Positions 35,503 to 43,751 of a stretch of 64,000 nt of DNA are shown piece after piece (the stretch's first letter is position 1; each line of letters opens with the position of its first letter). The stretch lies in contig NZ_FUYR01000003.1 in assembly GCF_900168015.1 (NCBI RefSeq), positions 1 through 64,000 of the forward strand. The letters are read 5' to 3'. A model generated the notes under the pieces. That model was not told the DNA's origin. It saw only the letters and a program-made list of their open reading frames with translations, and did not search any database. Position numbers and translations under genes: made by a program. Origin of the DNA: Daejeonella lutea (GTDB taxonomy: Bacteria; Bacteroidota; Bacteroidia; Sphingobacteriales; Sphingobacteriaceae).

Positions 35503-35907
35503 ATGTTAAAAACAATCCGTCATCAGTACCTGGCCATTCTATGGGCGATTTTTACCGTCGTTATGTGCGAGATGCCTATGTCGGATACACAAAGTAAGCT
35601 GGGATTTACATTTTTTGAAGGTTTCGACAAACTTGCTCATACAGGCTTCTTCTTCGTACTTACTGTTCTTTTGTTTTACGGAAAGATCAGGGAACAGAGC
35701 AGTTATTCTTATCGCGCTGTGACCATTCTGAAGATCTTGTTAATAACTACAGCCTTAGGGGTGTTAATTGAGGTTTTGCAAATGAAGTATTTCACTTATC
35801 GTTCGGCAGAATGGTGGGATATATTTGCTGATCTTACAGGAGTAGGGATGGGAATTTTTAGTTATATTTTTTTACATAGAGTCAGGTTCAATGAAAAACT
35901 TATATAG
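35503..35907 (+). CDS. VanZ-like membrane protein
   Basis: The 134-residue protein has about four transmembrane helices. Family features are the DKLAHTGFFFVLTVLLF segment with the conserved Asp-Lys-x-x-His near the second helix, and SAEWWDIFADLTGVGMG with the W-D-x-x-A-N/D pattern near the end. VanZ in enterococci confers low-level teicoplanin resistance; most homologues are of unknown function and resistance should not be inferred. The gene abuts gcvH and overlaps the next small lipoprotein gene by 17 bp. Confidence 0.82.
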   Translation: MLKTIRHQYLAILWAIFTVVMCEMPMSDTQSKLGFTFFEGFDKLAHTGFFFVLTVLLFYGKIREQSSYSYRAVTILKILLITTALGVLIEVLQMKYFTYRSAEWWDIFADLTGVGMGIFSYIFLHRVRFNEKLI

Positions 35908-36019
35908 AATTGGCTGTCTCCTGATTGTTTTGAGTTTAGGATCCTGCAGTATTTTCAAAAAGGGTTGTAAGTGTCCTAAAATTAGCAAGTACCAAGCGAC
36001 AAGCTTAAAAATTAATTAA
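35891..36019 (+). CDS. Small lipoprotein, 42 residues
   Basis: An ATG at 35891 opens a 42-codon frame ending in TAA at 36017-36019. The product begins MKNLYRIGCLLIVLSLGSCS: a basic start, a hydrophobic stretch and a lipobox-like SLGSC with Cys19. The mature peptide would be only about 24 residues and contains KKGCKCPKISKY, with two further cysteines and many lysines. It overlaps the VanZ-like stop by 17 bp, a translational-coupling arrangement. I do not recognise a named family, but the lipoprotein signal and the overlap make a real gene likely. Confidence 0.65.
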   Translation: MKNLYRIGCLLIVLSLGSCSIFKKGCKCPKISKYQATSLKIN

Positions 36020-36104
36020 GCTCTCGGGACCAAAATTGTGGGCAATGATCGCCTCCTTGGCAATGTAAATTTTATCACATCTTTCAGCAATGGCCTACCC
36101 TTTA

Positions 36105-36136
36105 TTTGGAATTAATTCAAATAAGCTTTATTTTTG
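36105..36136 (+). promoter_or_regulatory. Promoter for feoAB
   Basis: TTTG at 36105-36108, 20 bp, then TATTTTTG at 36129-36136 give a near-perfect Bacteroidota promoter 17 bp before the feoA ATG. No Fur-box palindrome could be confirmed by eye. Confidence 0.65.
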
Positions 36137-36152
36137 TATATAATTCGCAGCT

Positions 36153-36368
36153 ATGAAGCTTTCACAATTAGAACCAGGTCAATCAGGGATAATAAAGGAA
36201 TTTACTGACCTCGAGATGTCTATCAAATTGATGGAAATGGGGTGTCTGCCGGGGGAATCAATTGTTGTAGAACGCATAGCTCCGCTTGGAGATCCGATGG
36301 CTATTACTGTTTCGGGATACTCACTCAGCCTCAGGAAGCATGAAGCTTCAACCATCATAATGCAATAA
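36153..36368 (+). CDS. feoA: Ferrous iron transport protein A
   Basis: The 71-residue protein is an SH3-like FeoA domain: KLSQLEPGQSGIIKEF, then LMEMGCLPGESIVVERIAPLGDPMAITVSGYSLSLRKHEA, the last with the conserved I-x-V-x-G-Y-x-L-x-L-R pattern. It is a small cytoplasmic partner of FeoB. It lies 3 bp before the feoB GTG start, so the two are translated together. Confidence 0.95.
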   Translation: MKLSQLEPGQSGIIKEFTDLEMSIKLMEMGCLPGESIVVERIAPLGDPMAITVSGYSLSLRKHEASTIIMQ

Positions 36369-36371
36369 TAG

Positions 36372-38486
36372 GTGAGTCAGGATTTAAAAGTTGCATTGGT
36401 TGGAAATCCCAACTCTGGAAAATCCACGCTTTTTAATGTTCTTACCGGGCTCAGTCAAAAAATCGGGAATTTTCCTGGTGTTACTGTTGAAAAGAAAGAA
36501 GGCTTTACAAAACTTCCTGATAATCGTTCTGCCCGAATAATCGATTTACCCGGCACGTACAGCTTTTACCCGAAAAGCAGGGACGAGCGGATTGTTATGG
36601 ATGCGCTTGCTGATAAGACCAGTTCTGTACATCCAGACCTTATAGTTTTCGTTGCAGATGCCTCTAACTTAAAGAGAAATCTGTTGCTGTTTTCTCAGGT
36701 GGCTGATTTGCGAATTCCGATCATAATTGCTCTGAACATGATGGACCTGGCATCACAGGCTGGAATTGAGATCGAAGTAGATGAACTTGCTCTAAAACTT
36801 GGAGTCCAGATAGTGCCTATTTCAGCGAGGAAAGGTGAAGGTATCGATCAGTTAAAGATGGCGATCAGCCAAAGCAGTTCAATCCCAACGCAATTCAGTT
36901 CTATAGATGTCCCGTCGCTGGCACCAGACCTTATTCACGCAATTCGAAGGGATCTTAATATACCTTATCCTTACGTCGCACTTCAGCTTGCCCATCAGCA
37001 TGAGCAGCTTTCATTTCTGTCGTCGGAGCAAAATAAAAGGATAGAAGAAATAAAAAGTGAATTCTCTTTCCATTCACAGCAATCTCAGGCAACTGAGACT
37101 ATAGGGAGGTATAATTTTATAAATGACGTCCTTTTTGACACTGTTAAATTAAACAGCGATCCCGGAAAGGAAACTATGAGTAACCGGATAGATAATATCC
37201 TTACACATAGGGTATTCGGATTCGTAATATTTTTTGCGATCCTTTTCCTGATCTTTCAATCGATCTTCGCGTGGTCGGAGTATCCAATGTCTTTAATTGA
37301 AAGTCTGTTTGTTTGGATGACAGATATCGGCCATCAATACCTGCCCGCGGGTGCGTTTGCTGATCTTATGATTGATGGAGTTTTGGCTGGCCTAAGCGGC
37401 GTCCTGATTTTTATTCCGCAAATCGCTATTCTCTTTGCTTTTATTTCCATTCTGGAGGATACAGGATACATGTCGAGGGTTACTTTCATGATGGATAAGA
37501 TCATGCGAAAGGTGGGTTTGAGTGGGAAATCAATAGTGCCAATGATTGGCGGTTTCGCATGTGCTGTTCCCTCAATTATGAGTACGCGTAATATTGAGAA
37601 CTGGAAAGACAGGATGATTACCATTATGGTAACCCCACTTATTGCTTGTTCAGCACGCCTGCCAGTTTATACTCTACTGATATCGATGGTTGTACCTGAC
37701 CAAAAGGTTTGGGGCTTTATTAACATGCAGGGAATAGCCTTAATGGCTTTATATGTGCTGAGCATTATCAGTGCTATCGTTGTGGCCTGGGTTATGAAGG
37801 TGATTATTAAATCGCGTGAACGCGGTTATTTCATCATGGAGCTGCCGGTTTACAGAATGCCCAGATGGAATAATGTTTTGCTTACGATGTATAAAAGTGT
37901 AAAAGCTTTTGTGTTCGAAGCGGGTAAGATCATCATCGCCGTTTCTATAGTATTGTGGGTATTATCGTCGTATGGACCTTCGGGACGTTTCGATGCGATT
38001 GATGAAAAATATAGCTCAGTGACCATCGCCCAGGAGTACCCCGCGGATGACATTTCCCGAATGGTTTCTTCAGAGAAACTGGAGAACTCGTACGCTGGTC
38101 TGATTGGGAAAGCTATTGAGCCGGTCATCAAGCCCTTAGGCTTTGATTGGAAAATAGGTATTGCACTCATCACTTCTTTCGCTGCCCGCGAAGTTTTTGT
38201 CGGCACGATGGCAACAATTTATAGTGTCGAGGCCGATGATTCAAATTTGGCATCAGTTCGAGATAAAATGTTGTCGGCAGAAAATCCGGAAACAGGACTG
38301 CCTGTTTTTACGGTGGCGGTGGCATTCTCATTGATGGTATTTTACGCCTTTGCTATGCAGTGCGTTAGTACAATAGCAATTGTTTACAGGGAAACAAAGA
38401 GCTGGACCTGGCCAGCGATTCAATTTGCTTACATGACCACACTAGCTTATATTGCGAGCCTGATCGTGTACCAATTATTAAAGTAA
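36372..38486 (+). CDS. feoB: Ferrous iron transporter B
   Basis: The 704-residue protein imports Fe2+. The N-terminal GTPase domain shows G1 GNPNSGKSTLFN (10-21), the FPGVTVEKKEG switch, G3 DLPGTYS, G4 NMMD and G5-like SARKGEG. The membrane part has the two Gate repeats (VLIFIPQIAILFAFISILED and later VFVGTMATIYS) and IVPMIGGFACAVP with the conserved cysteine. GTG at 36372 is the start. Length is near the lower end for FeoB but all regions are present. Confidence 0.96.
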   Translation: MSQDLKVALVGNPNSGKSTLFNVLTGLSQKIGNFPGVTVEKKEGFTKLPDNRSARIIDLPGTYSFYPKSRDERIVMDALADKTSSVHPDLIVFVADASNLKRNLLLFSQVADLRIPIIIALNMMDLASQAGIEIEVDELALKLGVQIVPISARKGEGIDQLKMAISQSSSIPTQFSSIDVPSLAPDLIHAIRRDLNIPYPYVALQLAHQHEQLSFLSSEQNKRIEEIKSEFSFHSQQSQATETIGRYNFINDVLFDTVKLNSDPGKETMSNRIDNILTHRVFGFVIFFAILFLIFQSIFAWSEYPMSLIESLFVWMTDIGHQYLPAGAFADLMIDGVLAGLSGVLIFIPQIAILFAFISILEDTGYMSRVTFMMDKIMRKVGLSGKSIVPMIGGFACAVPSIMSTRNIENWKDRMITIMVTPLIACSARLPVYTLLISMVVPDQKVWGFINMQGIALMALYVLSIISAIVVAWVMKVIIKSRERGYFIMELPVYRMPRWNNVLLTMYKSVKAFVFEAGKIIIAVSIVLWVLSSYGPSGRFDAIDEKYSSVTIAQEYPADDISRMVSSEKLENSYAGLIGKAIEPVIKPLGFDWKIGIALITSFAAREVFVGTMATIYSVEADDSNLASVRDKMLSAENPETGLPVFTVAVAFSLMVFYAFAMQCVSTIAIVYRETKSWTWPAIQFAYMTTLAYIASLIVYQLLK

Positions 38487-38488
38487 AT

Positions 38489-39097
38489 TTGGATAAAGTC
38501 AACGTACTTAGTAATTACCTCCCGGAAGGAGCTGCTCCGGTTATTGCCCGTTGGATAGATTATTTTAAGTGTGAATTTAAGATATCGAGGGGGAGAAGCA
38601 CAAAATATGGAGACTATAGACATCCATATAAAGATGAGGGCCATCGTATCTCTGTCAATTACAATTTAAATCCCTATGCATTCTTAATTACCACCGTTCA
38701 CGAATTTGCGCACCTGCTTACCTGGAATGAGCACAAGCGTAAAGCCAAACCCCATGGCCTTGAGTGGAAGAGTAATTTCAAAAGAATGATGAAGCCGTTT
38801 TTTGAACAAACTATATTTCCACCTGATGTGAAGCAGGCGATAGTTAGCTACCTTGAAAATCCCTCAGCTTCCAGCTGTACAGATTTGAATTTATTCCGGG
38901 TTCTGAATCGTTATGATAAAAAGCCTGAGGGCGTTGTGCATGTGGAGAAGCTTCCGATCAATAGCCTGTTTTCAATAAAGAACAAACGGATTTTTAAGAA
39001 AGGAGAGTTGGTTAGGAAAAGATATAAATGCGTAGAAATTAAAACTGGCGCTGTGTATCTGTTTAACCCGCTTGCAGAAGTAATGGTGGTTAATTAG
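38489..39097 (+). CDS. SprT-like domain metallopeptidase-type protein
   Basis: The 202-residue protein has the SprT-like zinc motif HEFAH (His71, Glu72, His75) in VHEFAHLLTW, and KPHGLEWKSNFKRMM, where His89 is a likely third ligand. A C-terminal zinc-ribbon would normally follow in SPRTN-like proteins, but here the tail (LVRKRYKCVEIKTGAVYLFNP) has few cysteines. It starts at a TTG two bases after the feoB stop, so it is co-transcribed with feoAB. Function in Bacteroidota is not established; protease activity is inferred from the motif only. Confidence 0.82.
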   Translation: MDKVNVLSNYLPEGAAPVIARWIDYFKCEFKISRGRSTKYGDYRHPYKDEGHRISVNYNLNPYAFLITTVHEFAHLLTWNEHKRKAKPHGLEWKSNFKRMMKPFFEQTIFPPDVKQAIVSYLENPSASSCTDLNLFRVLNRYDKKPEGVVHVEKLPINSLFSIKNKRIFKKGELVRKRYKCVEIKTGAVYLFNPLAEVMVVN

Positions 39098-39286
39098 GTG
39101 GCGCTGTGTTAAGTCAAGTTTGATATAGGCAGGTGAGCTTTACATTGTGTGCTAGAGCAAATGGAGAACGTATATTTTAAACGCAAAGATCGCCAAGGTT
39201 TTCGCAAAGAACGCAAAGCAGGTTTAGCAAAATCACTGTTCATTTGTCTCTACTCAATGTTCTTTGTTCCTTGCTCAATCGAATGT
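39098..39286. other. Gap between convergent SprT-like and E1 genes, with CGCAAAG repeats
   Basis: From about 39178 the sequence reads AACGCAAAGATCGCCAAGG, then TTCGCAAAGAACGCAAAGC, a degenerate CGCAAAG repeat with 9-11 bp steps, related to the CTTTGCG units at 4931-4973. A short 7-bp-period run (ctcaatg, ttctttg, ttccttg, ctcaatc) follows near 39254-39281. No ORF is credible. Confidence 0.55.
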
Positions 39287-41269
39287 CTAATAATTCAGCA
39301 GGCTGCTAATTTGATCGTGAAGTCTCGCCTTTGCCAGAAAGTTATCCTCCAAAGCTTTGTTCATTGGTATAGCAGTATCGAGACTTGCACAGCGCTTAAC
39401 GGGAGCATCCAGATATTCGAAACAATGTTCTGCAATATGAGCACTGATCTCTCCCCCAAATCCGCCAGTTAACGTGTCTTCATGAAGAATAAGTACTCTG
39501 CCTGTTTTTTTAACTGAAATTTCGACGGCATTTTTATCCCAGGGCTGTAAACTTCGAAGATCAATTAGATCTGCAGAGATTTCCTGATGCTCATTTAAAT
39601 ACTCAATCGCCCAATGTACACCGAGTCCATAGGTAATAATGCTTATTTGTTCACCTTGCCTTAGCATTTTCGCCCTGCCAATTTCGATCGTGAAATAATC
39701 GTCGTACACGGGTTCGGCTATCGCACGGTAAAGATATTTGTGTTCAAAGAATAAAACGGGGTTAGGGTCATCTATAGCGGCAGATAAAAGGCCTTTTGCA
39801 TCCGACGGAAAAGCCGGATATACAACTTTTAGTCCTGGCGTTTTTGTAAACCAGGCCTCATTACTTTGTGAATGAAACGGCCCGGCTCCAGTTCCAGCAC
39901 CCGTTGGCATTCGTATCACGACATCAGCTTTCTCCGCCCATCTGTAATGAGTTTTTGCCAAATTGTTTATAATCTGGTTAAAACCGCAGGTGACAAAATC
40001 TGCGAATTGCATTTCCATCACCGCCTTGTATCCTTTTATTGACAGGCCCAGCGCTGCGCCGACAATTGCTGATTCACAAATTGGGGTATTCCGTACTCGT
40101 CCCTTACCAAATTCTTCAACAAATCCCTGAGTGATCTTAAAAGCACCACCGTATTCGGCAATGTCTTGCCCCATGATGACAAGTTCAGGAAATTTTTGCA
40201 TGGATTGCCTCAAGCCATCGCTTATGGCATCTATATAACGTTTATCCGTCTTAGTAGCGTCGTCGGCGACTTCAATTGCAGAAGGTGAATATGGAGCATA
40301 CATGTCAGTAACTTCAATACTAGTGTCGGCGACAATTTCATCTTCAGCGAAAGCTAATTCTATTTCTGCATCAATCTCAAGTTTAAATTCCGCGCGAATT
40401 TCACTTACGAGTTGCTGATCTAAAATTTGTTCGTTCAGAAGATACTCTTCAAAGTTTTTAACCGGATCCTTCTTCTCCCATTCCGTAAAGAGCTCCTGCG
40501 GAATATATTTTGTTCCTGAGGCCTCCTCGTGCCCTCTCATTCTAAATGTCATGCATTCAACGAGCACTGGCCGGGGCTTTTCCCGGATGTCCAAAGCAAT
40601 GTCGTTGATGGTGTGATAAACTTCAAGGATGTTATTTCCATCAATTTGATGGCCCTCCATACCATAACCTATTGCACGATCCACCAGGTTTTTGCAGCGA
40701 TACTGCTCATTTGTGGGGGTAGATAGTCCGTAGGCGTTGTTTTCAATTATAAAAATCACAGGAAGGTCCCAAACCGCGGCCACATTTAAGGCCTCGTGGA
40801 AATCACCCTCGCTCGTTGCACCTTCCCCAGTGAATACCAGCGTTGCATTTTTCTCATTTCTCAAGGTATCAGCAAGTGCTATACCATCGGCCAAAGCCAG
40901 CTGCGGACCCAAATGGGAGATCATCCCCACAATTTTATACTGCTGAGTTCCAAAGTGGAAGGACCTGTCGCGGCCTTTTGTGAATCCTGAACTTTTGCCC
41001 TGCCATTGGGCCATTAAGCGGGATAGTGGAATATCCCTGCTGGTAAAAACACCCAGGTTACGATGCATTGGAAGTATATATTCTTCAGGGCGCATGGCAA
41101 GGGTTGTCCCAACAGCAATAGCTTCCTGGCCAATCCCTGAGAACCATTTTCCAATTTTTCCTTGTCTTAGAAGAATAAGCATCTTCTCCTCGATCATTCT
41201 TGGCTTAAGAAGATTCTTATAAAATTTAATCAGAGTTTTATCGCTGAGGTCTTTGGGATCAAAATTCAT
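39287..41269 (-). CDS. 2-oxo acid dehydrogenase E1 component, alpha-beta fusion
   Basis: The 660-residue protein carries both E1 halves in one chain. The alpha part (about 1-320) has ARPRM-like LLKPRMIEEKML, IGQEAIAVG, and the thiamine diphosphate motif GEGATSEGDFHEALNVAAV with IENNAYGLS. The beta part (about 335-660) has MGQDIAEYGGAFKIT, TPICESAIVGAALGLSIKG, the phosphorylation-loop-like MPTGAGTGAGPFHSQSNEAW and LIDLRSLQPWD. It decarboxylates pyruvate or a branched-chain 2-oxo acid for an E2 partner; branched-chain 2-oxoisovalerate is the usual assignment for this fusion in Bacteroidota. E2 and E3 are not in the window. Confidence 0.9.
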   Translation of the reverse strand: MNFDPKDLSDKTLIKFYKNLLKPRMIEEKMLILLRQGKIGKWFSGIGQEAIAVGTTLAMRPEEYILPMHRNLGVFTSRDIPLSRLMAQWQGKSSGFTKGRDRSFHFGTQQYKIVGMISHLGPQLALADGIALADTLRNEKNATLVFTGEGATSEGDFHEALNVAAVWDLPVIFIIENNAYGLSTPTNEQYRCKNLVDRAIGYGMEGHQIDGNNILEVYHTINDIALDIREKPRPVLVECMTFRMRGHEEASGTKYIPQELFTEWEKKDPVKNFEEYLLNEQILDQQLVSEIRAEFKLEIDAEIELAFAEDEIVADTSIEVTDMYAPYSPSAIEVADDATKTDKRYIDAISDGLRQSMQKFPELVIMGQDIAEYGGAFKITQGFVEEFGKGRVRNTPICESAIVGAALGLSIKGYKAVMEMQFADFVTCGFNQIINNLAKTHYRWAEKADVVIRMPTGAGTGAGPFHSQSNEAWFTKTPGLKVVYPAFPSDAKGLLSAAIDDPNPVLFFEHKYLYRAIAEPVYDDYFTIEIGRAKMLRQGEQISIITYGLGVHWAIEYLNEHQEISADLIDLRSLQPWDKNAVEISVKKTGRVLILHEDTLTGGFGGEISAHIAEHCFEYLDAPVKRCASLDTAIPMNKALEDNFLAKARLHDQISSLLNY

Positions 41270-41275
41270 TGGTTT

Positions 41276-41310
41276 GGGCTATGGGCTGTGAGCTATCAGC
41301 TATGAGCTAA
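41276..41310. repeat. Short 7-bp-period array (GAGCTAT)
   Basis: Five units: gggctat, gggctgt, gagctat, cagctat, gagctaa, six bases upstream of the E1 start codon. Confidence 0.75.
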
Positions 41311-41395
41311 AAATTAAGATGTTTAATGTTCTAAAAGTCTCTCACGACTGAGAATGCGTTTAAATTGAATTTTTGAAATTTTTCAGGTTTCAGTT

Positions 41396-42775
41396 TCAGT
41401 TTTCACCTCTTTCCGTCCATTGTTTACTGAATGATTGCTTGGATACCCCGGGTAAGTCCCTATGTTTTCCCCAACTCTTTTTGAAAAACGTTTTCAGAAG
41501 TATATTTTTTAAACCACCCCCCAGCATATCCATCATTTTTCTTTTCATCATGCCCATTTTCCATCCTTTCCATCCAATGCCTTCCGACCTTGGGTTTAAT
41601 CCCGCATTGACGGAATCTCTGCGGTTTAAAAGGAGCATTTTATGAATGTCGATTTTTACCGGGCAAACTTCAGTACATTTTCCGCAAAGGCTTGATGCGT
41701 AACTTAGGTGCTTGAACTCCTTCATTCCGGCCATGTGTGGTGTGATGATTGATCCAATTGGCCCACTATAGGTGGTTTCGTAAGTATGGCCTCCAATATT
41801 TTTGTAAACGGGACATGCATTTAAACAGGCCCCGCAACGGATGCAGTACAAACCCTGACGCTGATCTTTTTGCGCAAGAAGATTTGTTCTGCCATTATCC
41901 AATAGTATGACATACATCTCCTCCGGTCCGTCAGATTCGTTTGGCTGTCTTGGTCCGCTCAGAATTGTATTGTAAACTGTGAGATTTTGTCCTGTGCCAT
42001 GTGTTGCAAGCAAGGGCCAGAATAGGTCCAGATCCGCCATCGAGGGAATAATCTTCTCAATACCAACGATTGCAATATGGATCTTCGGGAAAGTAGTTGT
42101 TAATCGGGCGTTACCCTCGTTTTCGGTCAGGGCTATACTTCCCGAGTCCGCTATTAAAAAATTTCCGCCTGTGATGCCTACATCTGCGGATGTGTATTTT
42201 TCCCGGAGTAACTCTCTGGCTTTTAGTGTTAGCTGCTCGGGGGTGGCATCGATAGGGGTGTCGAATTTTTCATTAAAAAGCCTTGCGATATCTTCTTTGC
42301 TAAGGTGCATCGCAGGTGTAACAATATGGTAGGGTCTTTGACCGAGTAGCTGGACAATATATTCACCAAGGTCGCTTTCAACTGTTTCTATGCCATTGTG
42401 CTCCAGAAATTCATTTAAATGAATTTCTTCGGTGACCATTGACTTCGACTTAATTACATTCTTTGCATTAACTTTTCTCAGGATATTCAGAACTTCATTA
42501 TTAGCCTCTGCCGCATCATTTGCCCAGATAACCTTGCCACCCCGGCGCTGAAAATTGGATTCGAATTCAGGGAGGAGCTTGTCGAGGTTCTCCATCACCT
42601 TCCATTTAATTGTATGAGCTTTACGCTTTGAGTTTTCAAGGTCGGAAAATCTGGAAAGACCTCTTAAAACGGCGGTATCATACTTGCCAATATTATTGTT
42701 GATGATACGCCTGTGATCCAGATCAAAGGCTTTATCCTCAGAAGTGGAAACAAATTCAGATGCCAAAGTGCTCAT
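41396..42775 (-). CDS. LutB/YkgF-like iron-sulfur oxidoreductase
   Basis: The 459-residue protein has an N-terminal LUD domain (DUF162; HIVTPAMHLSKEDIARLF, VGITGGNFLIADSGSIALTENEGN) followed by two 4Fe-4S ferredoxin motifs: CIRCGACLNACPVY and CGKCTEVCPVKID. This is the layout of LutB, part of the LutABC complex that oxidises L-lactate to pyruvate. Neither lutA nor lutC adjoins it here; the neighbours are the E1 fusion and a divergent lipoprotein. So it may work with distant partners or in another electron-transfer reaction. Confidence 0.87.
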   Translation of the reverse strand: MSTLASEFVSTSEDKAFDLDHRRIINNNIGKYDTAVLRGLSRFSDLENSKRKAHTIKWKVMENLDKLLPEFESNFQRRGGKVIWANDAAEANNEVLNILRKVNAKNVIKSKSMVTEEIHLNEFLEHNGIETVESDLGEYIVQLLGQRPYHIVTPAMHLSKEDIARLFNEKFDTPIDATPEQLTLKARELLREKYTSADVGITGGNFLIADSGSIALTENEGNARLTTTFPKIHIAIVGIEKIIPSMADLDLFWPLLATHGTGQNLTVYNTILSGPRQPNESDGPEEMYVILLDNGRTNLLAQKDQRQGLYCIRCGACLNACPVYKNIGGHTYETTYSGPIGSIITPHMAGMKEFKHLSYASSLCGKCTEVCPVKIDIHKMLLLNRRDSVNAGLNPRSEGIGWKGWKMGMMKRKMMDMLGGGLKNILLKTFFKKSWGKHRDLPGVSKQSFSKQWTERGEN

Positions 42776-42932
42776 GTTGCGAATTTAGTTATTTTGGGTG
42801 TTACCGCAGGTATGGTTTTGATTTCATTAGCGATTTTTAGAATCCAATGGACACTCAATTTTTTAATCTTTTATTGTAACTCTTCCTCAGGTTCTATCGT
42901 CTATCTGTTATCAATTATCAAATACTTTTGTT

Positions 42933-43586
42933 ATGAAATCTATAACCACACTTATTTTGCCAGTTATTCTGGTATTAACGTCATGCAATGCTAACGTATA
43001 TAAAGACAAATCTTTTTTCTCAAAAGCAAATCTAGATGGCCAAACGCTGGCGGTTCTTCCGGCGGAAGTGACCTATACCGGCAACTTGCCAAAAAATTGG
43101 GACGATGCTCGAATTTCTAGAATGGAAAATGAAGCTAGCTCAAGATTGCAGCAGGAAGTTTATGAGGATTTTCTCTACCATGCGTCAGATAGGGATATCA
43201 GGAAAAAATATGGAATAAAGCTTATTGATATTAAATTAGTTAACGATCGGCTTGAAAAAAGCGGAATTTCATTTAAGGATTCGTGGACTATGCCTTCTGA
43301 AGAGATAGCGAAGATAGTGGGAGCAGATATGGTAATACGTGCAAGGGTAGAAAACATCCGCTACATGTCTCAGGCCGCTGCTACGGGAATTAATATAGGG
43401 GCTTCTGTTATTGAAGGTTTGCTGAATAAGGGAAATAATACGACAGTCGGTGTTCCAAGAACTAGATCTGGTGAAACCGATATGGACCTTTCCTTATATC
43501 ATCATTCGCAGTCACAGGCAATTGTGCGTTTCGATGCCGAACATCGCTTAAGGACAAGTAAGCTGCCTGTATATGTGAGGAATTAG
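42933..43586 (+). CDS. Uncharacterised lipoprotein, 217 residues
   Basis: The protein begins MKSITTLILPVILVLTSCN with a lipobox (VLTSC, Cys18). The mature part is about 200 residues with QTLAVLPAEVTYTGNLPKNW near the start, ASSRLQQEVYEDFLYHAS, and the segment IAKIVGADMVIRARVENIRYM. The order (early LAVLPAE, late GADMVIRARVE) recalls small envelope proteins that supply an FtsZ/TolB-like alpha-beta fold, as in LpoB or GNA1162-type lipoproteins, but I cannot name the family. It is divergent from lutB. A TACTTTTG element ends 2 bp before the ATG, which would leave almost no leader. Confidence 0.7.
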   Translation: MKSITTLILPVILVLTSCNANVYKDKSFFSKANLDGQTLAVLPAEVTYTGNLPKNWDDARISRMENEASSRLQQEVYEDFLYHASDRDIRKKYGIKLIDIKLVNDRLEKSGISFKDSWTMPSEEIAKIVGADMVIRARVENIRYMSQAAATGINIGASVIEGLLNKGNNTTVGVPRTRSGETDMDLSLYHHSQSQAIVRFDAEHRLRTSKLPVYVRN

Positions 43587-43640
43587 AGAAGCAGGAAGCA
43601 ATAAGCAGGAACAAGGAACCAAGAGCAAAGAACCAAGACC
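43585..43640. repeat. Degenerate 7-bp-period array (CAAGAAC-like)
   Basis: Eight units in phase: agagaag, caggaag, caataag, caggaac, aaggaac, caagagc, aaagaac, caagacc. It begins inside the stop codon of the lipoprotein gene. Confidence 0.75.
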
Positions 43641-43673
43641 GTTAATGCTTAGTTGACGATTTTGGTCCTAAAA

Positions 43674-43709
43674 AAAAACATCGTTCAATTTTATTTGAAC
43701 GATGTTTTT
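43674..43709. terminator. Bidirectional terminator between convergent genes
   Basis: AAAAACATCGTTCAA (43674-43688) and TTGAACGATGTTTTT (43695-43709) are perfect 15-bp arms around TTTTAT. A-tract and T-tract on the two sides give a U-run in both directions, serving the lipoprotein gene (+) and the M28 peptidase gene (-). Confidence 0.9.
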
Positions 43710-43751
43710 AAGTCTATGATTATTATCAGCTGTCAACCGTCAACTGACGAA

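Noticed and set aside
35503..35907. VanZ-like gene as a glycopeptide resistance determinant
   Set aside because: It matches only the broad VanZ-like membrane family, with no vanRSHAX-type genes nearby.
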